A stretch of DNA of 64,000 nucleotides from Stenogyne calaminthoides. Its lineage: Eukaryota; Streptophyta; Magnoliopsida; Lamiales; Lamiaceae. Shown piece after piece: positions 1 through 10,603 of this stretch (positions are counted from its first letter, which is position 1; each line of letters starts with the position of its first letter). The stretch lies in the NCBI GenBank assembly GCA_037126765.1, contig JBBCBC010000033.1, positions 11,174,085 to 11,238,084 on the forward strand, read 5' to 3'. The position numbers and the translations under genes were made by a program. The notes beneath the pieces are model-generated. The model was given only the letters and a program-made list of their open reading frames with translations. It did no database searches and was not told the DNA's origin.

Positions 1-330
1 TTGTTGGGAGATGAATTTAATAAAGAAGATTTTGATTAGATCCCAAAACACCTGAGTATAACATGTTCAGGATAATCTTGATAGATGAGTCGAATTCGTT
101 TTAGAGTGTTCGTGATGTTATCCTCGCACCATGTATAGTCGCCAGACATAGATCGTTAGATTCTCAAGATTCTCAAGACTCAAGAAAGTTTCGAAGTTTC
201 AAGTTTCAAGATGAAATCAAAGTTTCAAGATGAAATCGAAAACTGATGTTTTTGATGAAATCGAAAATCAAGACTCAAGATGAGATCGAGAAACTTAAGT
301 CTCAAAAGATAAAATCGAGAAATCAAGACT

Positions 331-453
331 CAAGATGAAACCGAGAAAATGAAGACTCAGTATGAAGACTCATCATGAAACTGAGAAAATGAAGACTCAG
401 TATGAAGACTCAGCATGAAACTGAGAAAATGAAGACTCAGTATGAAGACTCAA
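331..453 (+). repeat. 40-bp tandem repeat inside the LTR
   Basis: Two full 40-bp units (351-390, 391-430) of the form 'gaagactcagtatgaagact...catgaaactgagaaaat', a half unit before and a partial unit after. The purine-rich upstream stretch (about 180-350) has looser 'caagatgaaatcgagaaa' repeats. They sit in U3, upstream of the TATA box. Confidence 0.7.
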
Positions 454-1360
454 GATATCACAAGATATCTCTCAAGACTCGAAAAGACATCAAGACTCGG
501 ACTCAAAGACAAGATATCAAGATCAAGACAAAGAAGGATATATCGAAGACACAAAGAATTAATGAAGACTCAAGAATCTCTATCAATGCTCGATATAACC
601 TGAATGTTCCAAGGCACTGAATAATATCTATCTGAAGGATACAAAACTGAGAAAAACGCGAATACACAGAAAAATAGATATTGCCCAAGACATTCACATG
701 CAGACAAAAGGAACTAAAATTAAGTGTTGTTAAGGTTATATCACTCGGAGATATTAACCAAAAAGAGCCGTTATGTTTGTCTACATTTACTGAAGACAAG
801 AGCCAATCAGAAGAAGACAACACTGCATTTTTTATCGACAATTTGAAAGTGACAGTGTCATCAAGTATGTCAGTAGTACTATGTTCCAGACTGCAAAAAG
901 TGGTGACTGGCTGCATAAAGGCATATTGCCTAAAACATGCTAGGGAGTATTCAAACCCTAAAAATAGTCGTTCATCACACACCATAAGAGGAAACTCATG
1001 AAGCTATCTCTTCCAACGGATAGTTTTTCAAGAGTGACCTTGGTATTTTTTATAAATACTTGTGACCCTCTACATTGAAGGTTCACGGGAAATTTGTAAG
1101 CAACTCAAGAGCTCAAACTTATTATTGCAAGTTGAAGCACTCGAAAACCCAAGAATTTCCCAAGTGCTTTACATTGAAGATAGCTCATTCACTAAGCCTA
1201 GTTTTGATAAGATATATCCAAAGCTTAGTAGAGATATCCTAGCCTTTGCATTGTTCTTAATTGTAAAGGATATCTCATCCTAGTTGGAAACCAACCAAGA
1301 AACCCCAAACCCTTTGTAAGGTAGTTTGAGTGTGATTGTTGGTGAGTTGGAGTTGTAAAG

Positions 1361-1528
1361 AGTTAGTAAACAACATTGAGGTAGTTAGAAAACTCTAGAG
1401 AATAAGTGAGTAAACTATCTTGGATAGTCAGAAAGCTTGTGTGTGTTTTGAGTAAGTAAACTACAGAGGTAGTCAGAAAGCTCAAAATAGAAAGGTTAGT
1501 AAACTACATTGAGGTAGTCAGAAAACCT
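1361..1528 (+). repeat. Four degenerate ~45-bp repeats in R/U5
   Basis: Four spaced copies of 'agtaaactac...gaggtagtcagaaa' at about 1361-1395, 1408-1438, 1451-1482 and 1495-1528, lying downstream of the TATA box and therefore probably within the transcribed part of the LTR. The role is unknown; tandem amplification in U5 is the simplest reading. Confidence 0.6.
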
Positions 1529-2055
1529 TAGGAAGTGGTTAAGGAATTTCTCTGAGAGTCAGAGAGAGTGGACGTATGAGCTTGAGTCTCTGAACCACTA
1601 TAACTTGCTGTGTTATTTGCTTTCTGTACTACATTGATTATCTGTTGCATATCTTTAACTGAAAGCATATTTTCACTGATATTCAGTTGGAATCCACTGA
1701 AGTTGCATCTAACTGAATCACAGTCTTAATCAATATTCCATTAAAAGGAAGGTTTTCAGCAAATCATAAAACGAGTATAAACTTAGGGCCAACCATTCCG
1801 CACATCTGAGTAGCTATTCAAGCAACTCAGGATCTCTGAAAACTCAGGCTCAGTTGGGATTATCTGAGGCTACTGAAAGCAGCTCAGGATCACTGTCTCA
1901 GGTAGACTTTGACTCAGGGCGATCTTTGCTTCTCAGGGCCAAATTATCAGGACAACCTGACCCATCTGACCTCAGTGAAGAAAAGTTTTAAAATTCACTG
2001 AACACGTGTATTTCCCCCCATACACGTGTAAGACTCGTTTGCACCGGGACCAACA

Positions 2056-3578
2056 ATTCGAGTTTTTAGATTGTAATTTAATTCATTTTCATTAAATTTG
2101 AAATTAGATAGTAGAATTGCTAGATCTTTTTTGCAGGTATCCAATTGTCATGGTATTTGATGAATCTTTATATTTATGCATGCATATAAATTGTGGTTTT
2201 TAATTCGATTCGTTCAAATTCATTTTGCCTCGTGAGAAAATCCACGAGTAGATTAGGATTTATTTGATTCGTTCAATGTAATAGACTAGTCTAGATCTAG
2301 GTTTATTTATTTTTCGTAAATAAATTGTAACCGGATCATGAGCAAAGACGGAGACGGAGAATTAAAGATGGACGACCAAGTGCCCAGACGTACGCAAGCC
2401 AAGGCGGGGCAAGCGGGCTGGGCGGAATGCCTAGCGACCGCGTGCACCACCCAGGCGATTGTGGACGGGGTAAGGCGAACACGCGCTAGGCGCGCGGACG
2501 GGGTCGGGCAGCGTCGCATGCGTGTGGGCTAGGCTGTTTGGGTGCAGGGCGAAGGACCCCGGATGTGGACGCATCCGGGCGATGCTCGCGCGCATGTGCC
2601 GAGGGCGACAGGGCGGGATGGCCGAGCCAGATCGGGGCATGCACCTAGGCGCATGCGACTCGTGTTTCGGGTCGCTAGCTACTCGTTTTTCCGGATGTCG
2701 TCCTAACCCAAAACGGAGGACATTTTAAAGAATCTATTGCGGTCGAGTGAAGGGTCGCGAGCTACTCGTTTTTCCGGATGTCGTCCTAACCTAAAACGGA
2801 GGACGTTTGAAAGAATTTGTTGCGGTCGAGTGGGAGTTTTTCGAGACGAACGATGAAGGCTATGAAGACGATTTCTCAAGATCAAGACATGACAAAATTA
2901 ACCGTGATAATTGGATATATATGCCCAATGTGTTTAATTTTTGTTTTGATGTTTTGCATTATTTTATGCTTATTTAAATTGTGTTTAAATATGCAATGCA
3001 TGAGAAAATGTTTTGAAAAATCTCACCTTCGAAAATTACTAAGTATGCTTAAATAATTAATTGGTAATTTTATTCTGGATAATAAAATTGAATTAATTTT
3101 GACCTCCATGATTTATTTATTTGTGGATTCTTTTGGAGAAATTCCCCCCACGGGTCGGCCAAAAGATAGATTTTACATGAATAAATTCCGAAAGGATGAT
3201 TGTGGGTTATTATTAGTGGCGACGATGACCCTCCCCATGAGGCTCGTTCAAAATAAAATAATAATTCTGTATTTAATCATGGTTTTTACTTAGGTATAAA
3301 ATTGATATGCATATACTTCCCCGAAGTCCCTATCAATTTTATATTGGTCAAGTGGGGCCAACTATTAATCTGGATATTAAAGGTTTGTAACTGTTTTCTT
3401 GTTTGTAACCTGCTTGAATGTGTTTAAATAATGACCCACCCCACGTGGCTTATTTAAACTGTTTTGAGATGTTGGCTGATGCATGTTCATATTTTTTTTG
3501 AGATTTTAATATGATACATGTGATCGAACCTTGTGATATGTTTGTGCTTATACAAATTGTTATTTATTTCAGTTCAGC
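2056..3578 (+). other. Untranslated leader upstream of element F gag, partly GC-rich
   Basis: No supported gene. About 2330-2720 is strongly GC- and CpG-rich compared with the AT-rich surroundings; short ORFs on both strands there resemble no known protein and are taken as composition artefacts. An 80-bp tandem duplication follows. The last part is AT-rich and ends with a pyrimidine tract and 'ttatttcag' eight bases before the gag ATG, which resembles a 3' splice site, so the gag mRNA may be spliced from the leader. The 5' LTR and primer site of element F are not visible. Confidence 0.5.
2669..2832 (+). repeat. Tandem duplication, ~82-bp unit
   Basis: Copy 1 (2669-2751) and copy 2 (2752-2832) share 'ctactcgtttttccggatgt' and 'gcggtcgagtg' and differ at a few positions, mostly transitions. 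The duplication lies in the GC-rich leader before element F. Confidence 0.85.
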
Positions 3579-4490
3579 ATGTCTCAACCTTTTAATCCAT
3601 TGCTTTATACTCTCAAAGAACACCAACTTTCTAGTGATAACTATGTTATTTGGAAACGAAATATGAAATTTGTCCTCACTGCGCAACTACAACATTATTG
3701 GGTTCTTGATGTACCCACGCCCCGTATGCCCACTGAAGGATCAACAGATGCGGAAAGACACTTATATAATATTTGGGAGCAGGCTAAGGAACCTATGAAG
3801 CGTATAATCTTGACTTCACTGTCTGATGATTTGAGATACATTCATGAAGATGTTGAGTCTGCTGCGGAAATTATACAAAGTCTTGAAGAAATATTTTTAA
3901 CAAAAGACCACATGATCAACCAGTTTAAAAATGACAACGTGGCTAGGCTAAAAGTGGCGGAGGGAACACCCGTAAGGGAGCATGTTCTCAGAGTAAAGCG
4001 CCATTTTAACAAACTTGCTTATCTCGGTACTAAGTATTGTGATGAGGCTCAAATCAAATTTCTTTTCCTAACTCTTCCAAGGTGCTTCGATGAGTTTTAC
4101 TGTAGTTTTGTGATGAGTGATCACATGTTTACTATGGATACTCTGCAAGAAGCCTTGGAGAAAATAGAGAAGCACTTGGGAAAGAAAGACGAAGCATTGG
4201 TAACCAAAAGTCTTTTCTCAAAATCTAGGCCAGTGGTAGGCAAGATTCAAGAAAAGGAAAGTGGTCAGATCCAAAGCAAACTCATTACCAAGAAAAGTGA
4301 GAGAAAGACAACTAGCTGGATGGGTGTCAAGAAGGTACCAAGACGAAAATATTTTAACTGCGGTGAAAAAGGACATTGGAGGTCAGCCTGTTCCAAACCC
4401 AAAAGGAATGGAAAAAAAGGTAATTCTCACGCACTAGTTGTTGAAACTTGTTTAGTCCCATTTATGGGTGGTGGATACGGGATCCACTGA
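3579..4490 (+). CDS. gag: Copia element F Gag (capsid and nucleocapsid)
   Basis: 303 codons from an ATG 8 nt after a splice-acceptor-like 'ttatttcag'. The N-terminus contains LSSDNYVIWKRNMKFVL, typical of Copia capsid proteins, which coat the RNA in the virus-like particle; the middle (residues about 60-200) is the helical retrotransposon-gag region with HVLRVKRHFNKLAYLGTKY. Near residue 257 is a CCHC zinc knuckle read as YFNCGEKGHWRSAC: the first Cys is Tyr (TGT to TAT), so nucleic-acid binding is probably impaired. A basic stretch flanks the knuckle. The frame ends in a stop just as the protease begins in the +1 frame. Confidence 0.85.
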   Translation: MSQPFNPLLYTLKEHQLSSDNYVIWKRNMKFVLTAQLQHYWVLDVPTPRMPTEGSTDAERHLYNIWEQAKEPMKRIILTSLSDDLRYIHEDVESAAEIIQSLEEIFLTKDHMINQFKNDNVARLKVAEGTPVREHVLRVKRHFNKLAYLGTKYCDEAQIKFLFLTLPRCFDEFYCSFVMSDHMFTMDTLQEALEKIEKHLGKKDEALVTKSLFSKSRPVVGKIQEKESGQIQSKLITKKSERKTTSWMGVKKVPRRKYFNCGEKGHWRSACSKPKRNGKKGNSHALVVETCLVPFMGGGYGIH

Positions 4491-5714
4491 TCATGTTTGT
4501 TTCACTTTACAGGGGTTCAAGCGGACCCGGCAACTTAGTGGAGTGAGATCCTCATCACACTGGGCAATGCTACGAGAGTGGCATCTGAAGCAGTGGGAGA
4601 AGTGCACCTGTCTTTTGAAGACAAAGTTTTAATTTTAAGAGATGTTCTTTACTTTCCTAGTTTTAGAAAGAATTTAATTTCGGTTTCTAAACTTTACCTT
4701 GATGGATATTCGGTTACTTTTGACAAAGTTGTTACCATTTCTCTTTATGATAAATTTATCTGTCATGGAACGTTGTCAAATTATCTCTATACAATTAACT
4801 GTGCACACCACTCACGAAATGCATCCTATAACACATCAACTGTTTCCGATAAAAGAAAACGTTCATCAGACGTGAATGAGACACTTCTATGGCATCTCAG
4901 ATTGGGACATATTAATCCAAAAAGGATTCAAAGGTTGGTAGAAGATGGTTCATTGGAGTCTCTCCGGGTTGAACCAATCCCAACTTGCGAATCATGTTTG
5001 GAGGGTAAAATGACCAAGAGGGCATTCGGAGCCAAGGGGAATAGAGCCAAAGAAGTGTTAGAAATCGTTCACACAGACGTATGTGGTCGAATGTCAATCA
5101 AAGCAAGAGGAGGTTATGAGTATTTCGTCACCTTTGTTGATGATTACTCGAGGTGCGGCTATATTTTCCTTATGAAGCATAAATCTGAGACCTTTGACAA
5201 ATTCCAAGAATTTAAGGCTCAAGCAGAGAATCATAGGGAAAAACGTATCAAGTCTCTACGATCTGATCGTGGAGGCGAGTACCTCAGCGATGAGTTTTTG
5301 AACTACTTGTCAGATGAAGGGAATGTATCCCAGCTAACTGCACCCGAAACCCCTTAACAAAACGGGGTTGCAGAACGAAGAAACAGAACTCTTTTAGAAA
5401 TGGTTAGATCAATGATGAGTTATGCGAACCTACCCAAGTCGTTCTGGGGTCATGCCTTGGAAACAGCGGCTTATATTCTGAACTTGGTGCCATCTAAATC
5501 GGTTCCTAAAACTCCCAAAGAATTATGGACAGGGAGCAAGCCCAGTTTGAAACACATGAGAATTTGGGGGTGTCCGGCCTACGTGTTGGACAAGGAAGCC
5601 AGAAAATTGGATCCTCGATCAGAATTAAGGTTGTTTATAGGATACCCCGAGGGAACAAAAGGGTGTATGTTCTATGGTCCCGAAGATCAAAAGGTGGTAA
5701 AGCACCCACTTTAA
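4471..5714 (+). pseudogene. pol: Copia element F protease and integrase, broken
   Basis: The aspartic protease active site reads VDTGSTDHVC at about 4471-4500, in the +1 frame relative to gag; the rest of the protease (VLILRDVLYFPSFRKNLISV) is back in the gag frame from 4578, so a compensating indel lies between. The GAG-pre-integrase HHCC zinc finger follows (WHLRLGHINPKRI ... CESCLEGKMTK). The integrase core has HTDVCG, RSDRGGEY and NGVAERRN, whose acidic residues fit the D,D35E triad. A stop at 5355 replaces a Gln in the TPQQNG motif (CAA to TAA). The C-terminal part (WGHALETAAYILNLVPSKS ... LRLFIGYPEGTKG) ends at 5714. Integrase joins the cDNA copy to chromosomal DNA. Confidence 0.85.
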
Positions 5715-5795
5715 ATTTTTGGAAGAAGACTATATGAACGAAAGAAAGCCCCCAGAAGTGATATTACCTTAAATGAGATAAGGGGGCTAACCTCA

Positions 5796-7515
5796 GTGCC
5801 AACTGTACAAGATGACATACCAAACGACACACTTACACAACTGGAACCTCGTCGTAGTGGGAGGGTTGTAAGACAACCCGAGAGATTCATGGGGGTAGGA
5901 GAGTCCTCAGACTTAGTCCCCGGTCAAGATGAATCAGACCCATGGACTTACGACGAGGCAATCCAAGACAAGGATGCGATTTCTTGGTAAACAGCAATGG
6001 AAGCCTAAATGGGTTCTATGGATCATAACAGAGTGTGGGAGTTAGTCGTACCACTTAATGGGGTCAAACCCATTGGTTGCAATTGGGTATATAAGAGGAA
6101 AAGAGGACCGGACGGGAAGGTGGAAACCTTCAAGGCAAGGCTTGTGGCAAAAGGTTATACTCAGAAAGAAGGGATCGACTATGAGGAAACCTTTTCACTT
6201 GTAGCAATGCTCAAGTCCATCCGAATCCTCTTGTCAATTGCTGCTCATCTCGACTTTGAAATCTGGCAAATGAATGTCAAGACGGCTTTCCTTAACGAAA
6301 GTCTTGAAGAGGAAATCTATATGCAACAACCCCAAGGCTTCATTGAAAAAGGCCAAGAACACCTAGTTTGTAAGCTCAAGAAGTCCATTTATGGACTCAA
6401 ACAAGCATCCAGAGCTTTGAAACAATGTTTTGATCAAGTAATAAAGTCTTATGGGTTTGATCAAAATGAGTACAAAAGTTATGTGTACAAGAAGCGTGTC
6501 GGAACTACATTGGTATTCTTGGTACTATACGTAGATGACATTCTGCTCATCGGGGATGATGTAAAGGTGTTGTCAGACGTAAGGGCATGGCTTTCAAAAC
6601 AATTTGATATGAAGGACTTAGGGGAAGCCGGGTACATCCTTGGGATCAAAATCACTCGAGATCGCAAGAAAAGGATGATAGGCTTATCGCAAGCTTCATA
6701 TATATACACTGTCTTGAAGCGATTCAGCATGCAAGACTCCAAGAAAGGTTTCGTACCTTTCAGACATGGAATCCATCTATCCAAGGAAATGTGCCCTAAG
6801 ACACAAAAGGAGATAGATGACATGAAAGGCATTCCTTATGCTTCGGATGTCGGAAGTCTTATGTATGCAATGCTATGCACAAGACCGGATATATGCTTTG
6901 TCGTTGGCATGGTAGCGAGATATCAAAGTAATCCGGGAAAAGAGCATTCGACGACAGTTAAGAACATTCTGAAGTATCTGAAAAGAACTCGGGATAAAAT
7001 GTTAGTTTATCAGTCAGATAGTCTAATCCCCATCAGTTACACGGACTCGGATTTCCAATCAGACTTAGATTCCAGAAAATCTACCTCCGGTAGTGTGTTT
7101 TGCATGGGGGGAGGAGCCATGACATGGAGAAGCGTTGAGTAGAAATGCATCGCCGATTCTACCATGGAAGCCAAATACGTAGCTGCTTGCGAGGCAGCGA
7201 AAGAAGCAGTTTGGCTCAAGAACTTCCTAGTGGACTTGGATGTAGTTCCGAATTTGCCAAGAATAATCACTGTTTACTAAGATAATGCCGGAGCAGTTGC
7301 AAATTCAAGGGAACCAAGAGCCCACAAGGCCAACAAACACATTGAAAGGAAATACCATCTTATACGAGAAATCGTTAAGAGAGGAGATATAGAGGTGGCA
7401 AAGATTGCGTCAGAAGACAACCTAGCAGATCCATTCACAAAGGGTCTGCCTCAGAACACATTCGAGAGACATGTGGAAGGAATGGGTGTCAAGACTGTTG
7501 CCAATCTGCTTTGAG
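5796..7515 (+). pseudogene. pol: Copia element F reverse transcriptase and RNase H, broken
   Basis: Linker (PRRSGRVVRQPERFMG), then RT from about 6009: VWELVVPLNGVKPIGCNWVY, KARLVAKGYTQKEGIDYEET, QMNVKTAFLN, and the catalytic YVDDILLIGDD at about 6528. The RNase H domain starts near 7038 (YTDSDFQSDLDSRKSTSG) and continues with MEAKYVAACEAAKEAVWL, then HIERKYHLIREIVKRGDIEV and LADPFTKGLP, ending with the stop at 7513. In-frame stops occur near 5988, 6006, 7139 and 7277. RT copies the element RNA into cDNA in the cytoplasmic particle and RNase H removes the RNA strand. The catalytic YVDD is kept, but the chain is interrupted. Confidence 0.88.
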
Positions 7516-7631
7516 TATAAGTGGAAGATATTATTAGGTTCATTTAGGTGACATTAGATGTCACGCATTAGGAACTACACGAGATATGTTGTAGTATACT
7601 TAAAAGCAGACTTTGAGTATTAGTGGGAGAT

Positions 7632-9415
7632 TGTTGGGGTTATACTGGAAAGTATGCTTTTACTTTGTATAACCAAACTGAATTTCTGTCTTATTTACTG
7701 AAATAAATTATTTATCACTGATGCTTTAAATATCATTGAATGTTACATATATTTACTGCATAACTATTCAATAAATAATACGTGTTACATTGTAGTTAAT
7801 TTAGTGATACCAGATCACAGAAGATTAAATTAACAATCCCTTGTAACTAAAAGTATGTTGTTCACGACCTAGACGGAATTGAACAATCCATCGTGAAAGG
7901 TTAAAGTGTAAGGCTCAGATTGGCTTGTCTTGACCAAAAGATTACACTAGTGCATGACTGATGCACTGAATAGGACCTACAGGAGGATAAATTCTTCAAC
8001 ACTGAATTATGAAGAATTAGATCTCAATGGTTCGTTATTTCTTAATCTCCGTCCCTTAAATAGGATCGTGTGTGGTTAGTAATTATTGCTTTAACTTATG
8101 ACGGGAAGAGAATCAATGAAATTCAATACTTTATATCTTGGGCAATATTATTGGTCACATGCGATTGCTAAGATTTAATACGAAGAATCATGTGCAAGTA
8201 CGCTTGTTCGATTTGCCCCCTTGGGAGGTTCATAAGATTTATCATACCAAATCTTGCAAGTGGAATTAGTTTCTGTATGGATAATAATGTTGAATCGCTT
8301 CGACGACCAAGGACAAAAGATATTAATTAAAGGAAAGTTGTTTCAGTGGCTTGAATTAATTAATGGGCTGGATAATCTTAAACACGGGAAATAATAACCG
8401 GGAGCCATATTAATAGTAATATGTGTTAAGATGGATAGTGCAATATTAATTATGTAGTGGGATTAATTAATATTTATGGGCTTGAATAATATTGTGGCTC
8501 AATATTAGATATTCAAAGTCCATTAGAAGGTCCAATCTTAATTCTCTTAAAGGTCCCTCAAGTAGCCCAAACATAATGTCCAATAATTGAAAAAGGTGTT
8601 TAAAATAAAATAAATTATGGTTGCTTATTTTTTCCAATTTTTTTCGAAAAACATGAATAAAAGGGGAGAAAGATTTTCTTTGAATTTTGTTATGGAATGA
8701 GGATATGTATTCTTGGAATACAAGATTATCTCATTAAATTCAAAAAATCTCCCACTTAGTTATTTATGTGGGATTTTCGAAAATTATGAGAAATAAAGGG
8801 AAAGAAAGATTTTCTTAAAAAGATATTATGGAAGATATGTATTCTTGGAATACAAGTATATCTCATAAATTCAAGAAGATCCAAATTTTAGAATCTTTAT
8901 CCTAACATTTTGAAAATACCATAACAATAAGAGAGTGAGATTTTTATGGAATATTTTAATTATGGAGAAAAGAATATACTGGATATATATTCAAAATTTC
9001 TTGGAGATCAAGAAATAGATTTTTCCTCCATATTCCCCTAGTAAAAATTGGCCATCACCCTCTTATAAATAGGGGATGAATTTTTTATCCCCAAGTGCAA
9101 TTCCATGTGTTGGAAAAATTAGAAATCCACAAAGGTGGTGCAACATAATTTTATTTTCCCCTTTGTTAAATTGTTCGCGAGTTTCCACCACCGGATTGTT
9201 CGTGTGAACGGGGTCCATCTTCTCAACGGTTGTCACTCCGAGAGGTTAGTTCACGTAAACCCGTAGAAATTCCGCATGCGTAGGATTTATGTGAACTGTT
9301 TATATGCATGATTTGTTGTTGAATTATTATTTGAATTAATATAGGATTAATTCATGCTAATAATAATTGTTAGAATTAAATTTGTATTTAAATATTCATC
9401 CCGAATAGATCCAGG
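7632..9415 (+). repeat. 3' LTR of element F (LTR family F), 3' truncated
   Basis: Starts TGTTGGGGTTATACTGG directly after the polypurine tract. Almost the whole length matches the reverse complement of 10604-12445. A TATA box (TCTTATAAATAGG) is at about 9061-9073. The match stops at 'agatccagg' (9415), whereas the minus-strand copy continues for another ~17 bp to CCAACA, so the last bases of this copy have been lost at the junction with the gag scrap that follows. Confidence 0.88.
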
Positions 9416-9929
9416 GCCGTGAAATGAGTCAAGAATAATCTGGCGATCTAGGGCCGCTGTGCTGATCTTCCTCTGGGTAGGTGCCAGAGTAACCATGGTT
9501 CCGAGTGGGGAGTCTGGGATGGTGAGGCTATTGTCTATTCCTGCCGACACACTCTGATTCTTAGCTCGTTCGAGAAGTTGCTAGACCGTTCTGGCCAGTG
9601 CCGCAATTTGTACATCACGATGGTCCTTGGCAAGAAAGGTCGCTCGTGGGTCGCCATGGTGGATTATCGAGCCTTTTGGCAATTCGTCATGATGCACGTT
9701 CAGAGCCATTGCGAGGTCTCATTCCACCTGGTCAGCATGTCGAGGGTGGGATTGAGCCTCATCCTCGATAACCATCAGAGCTTTTCGGGCCCCCTAGTTT
9801 CCAAGACGGTTGAACACATTGTCCGACCCCACCTGTTTTTCCTGAATTCGGCGATTCATGGTAAGGTCCATGATGAGTTTCTCCTCCCTTCCGACATTCT
9901 TATGGGGATACGCACTCCAAACCTCAATC
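9416..9929 (-). pseudogene. Gypsy-type Gag remnant (minus strand)
   Basis: Read on the minus strand, the segment gives MDLTMNRRIQEKQV, then NVFNRLGN and VIEDEAQSHPRHADQVE, then LAMALNVHHDELPKGSIIHH, with a stop and frame irregularities between blocks. The NVFNRLG-like block and the charged linker resemble nucleocapsid-proximal Gag sequences of plant Gypsy elements, but no zinc knuckle or pol is attached. It is wedged between the truncated LTR of F and the truncated integrase of A, so it is probably filler from a rearrangement. Assignment to Gypsy is by resemblance only. Confidence 0.35.
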
Positions 9930-10598
9930 TACATTCTGAATATGATTCCATCCAAATCAGTTGAGCATACGCCATACGAGTTATGGCATGGCAAGAAGCC
10001 AAATTTCTCTCACATTAGAACATAGGGTTGCCCCGCGTTTGTGAAGAAAATGCTCACTGACAAGTTGGAAGCAAAAGGTGAAAAGTGTTATTTTGTGGGA
10101 TATCCTAAGGAAACTAGAGGATATTATTTATATCTACCTCAGAAACAAACAATGATTGTTTCAAGGCAGACTAAATTCCTTGAAGAAGACTACTTCTTCA
10201 AAGAACAATGCCGTAAGACGATAGAACTTGAAGAAATTCAAGAACCAAAATTTAACAAGGAGACTGATGTCTTGTCAAAGCAACATGACAAAGAATCAGT
10301 GGGAGCATTCAGCAGCTCACATGGTGGAAGTTTATCACTGAGTGATCATCTTTCAGCTAGTAGGAGCGTAATTGGAGTTGCATTGCCCGAGCAACGAACT
10401 CCAAGTGGGCTGAATGAGAACAACATAGTTCAAACTCTCGCCCAAGAGGCATCCGGATGTGCCAAGGAGCATCCGAAAGTGCCAAGGAGCATCCGGAAGT
10501 GCCGCTCTTGAGGTCTCCCCGGTCGACGATGAAATCGCTGCACCACAAAATTTTCACGATCAGAATGTGCAGCCTGAACAACCACAACTCCGTAAGTC
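9930..10598 (+). pseudogene. pol: Element A integrase C-terminus and linker
   Basis: Begins inside integrase with YILNMIPSKSVEHTPYELW and PNFSHIRT, continues past a stop and in frame as KKMLTDKLEAKGEKCYFVGY (from 10041) and FLEEDYFFKEQ, which are hallmarks of the Copia integrase C-terminal region. The acidic, Ser-rich linker toward RT follows. It is cut at 10603 by the insertion of a minus-strand solo LTR and resumes at 12451. The catalytic core is absent. Confidence 0.85.
10446..10508 (+). repeat. 21-bp tandem repeat, three copies
   Basis: Units 10446-10466, 10467-10487 and 10488-10508 of the form 'gagcatccggaagtgccaag', in the integrase-RT linker of element A. The unit keeps the reading frame (7 codons). 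Confidence 0.85.
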
Positions 10599-10603
10599 CA
10601 CTA

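Larger units (their letters stand above)
2..2055 (+). repeat. LTR of a Sirevirus-like Copia element (3' or solo LTR)
   Basis: The segment starts TGTTGGGAG and ends GGGACCAACA, giving the TG...CA ends and TGTTGG/CCAACA inverted termini seen in the other LTRs of this window. A TATA box (TATAAATAC) lies at 1051-1059. The R-U5 part carries 'gagtggacgtatgag...ctgaaccactataa' (about 1566-1610), also found in the solo LTR at 13541 and the LTRs at 18024 and 34235, which are Sirevirus-like. The sequence after 2055 is not a primer binding site, so this is a 3' LTR or a solo LTR rather than a 5' LTR. The outer left flank is outside the window, so no target duplication can be checked. Confidence 0.55.
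3579..9415 (+). mobile_element. Ty1/Copia element F, degenerate, internal region plus 3' LTR
   Basis: The order gag, protease, integrase, RT, RNase H is that of Ty1/Copia. A purine-rich tract 'agtattagtgggagat' immediately precedes the LTR start at 7632. The coding region has several stops (for example at 4488, 5355 and 7139) and frameshifts, so the copy is dead. The leader at 2056-3578 probably belongs to it. The upstream LTR at 2-2055 is of a different family, so the true 5' LTR is either left of the window or lost. Confidence 0.85.

Noticed and set aside
331..453. Regularly spaced 40-bp repeats as a CRISPR-like array
   Set aside because: Head-to-tail units without spacers, inside a plant LTR; ordinary tandem repeats.
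503..1001. 160-codon minus and 106-codon plus ORFs in the first LTR
   Set aside because: They lie within LTR sequence, overlap each other and show no recognisable domain.
2307..2728. Overlapping ORFs on both strands near 2300-2730
   Set aside because: Product of GC-rich composition; no protein-like motifs and frames overlap on both strands.
6479..6832. 117-codon minus ORF inside RT of element F
   Set aside because: Antisense shadow of a clearly recognised RT gene.
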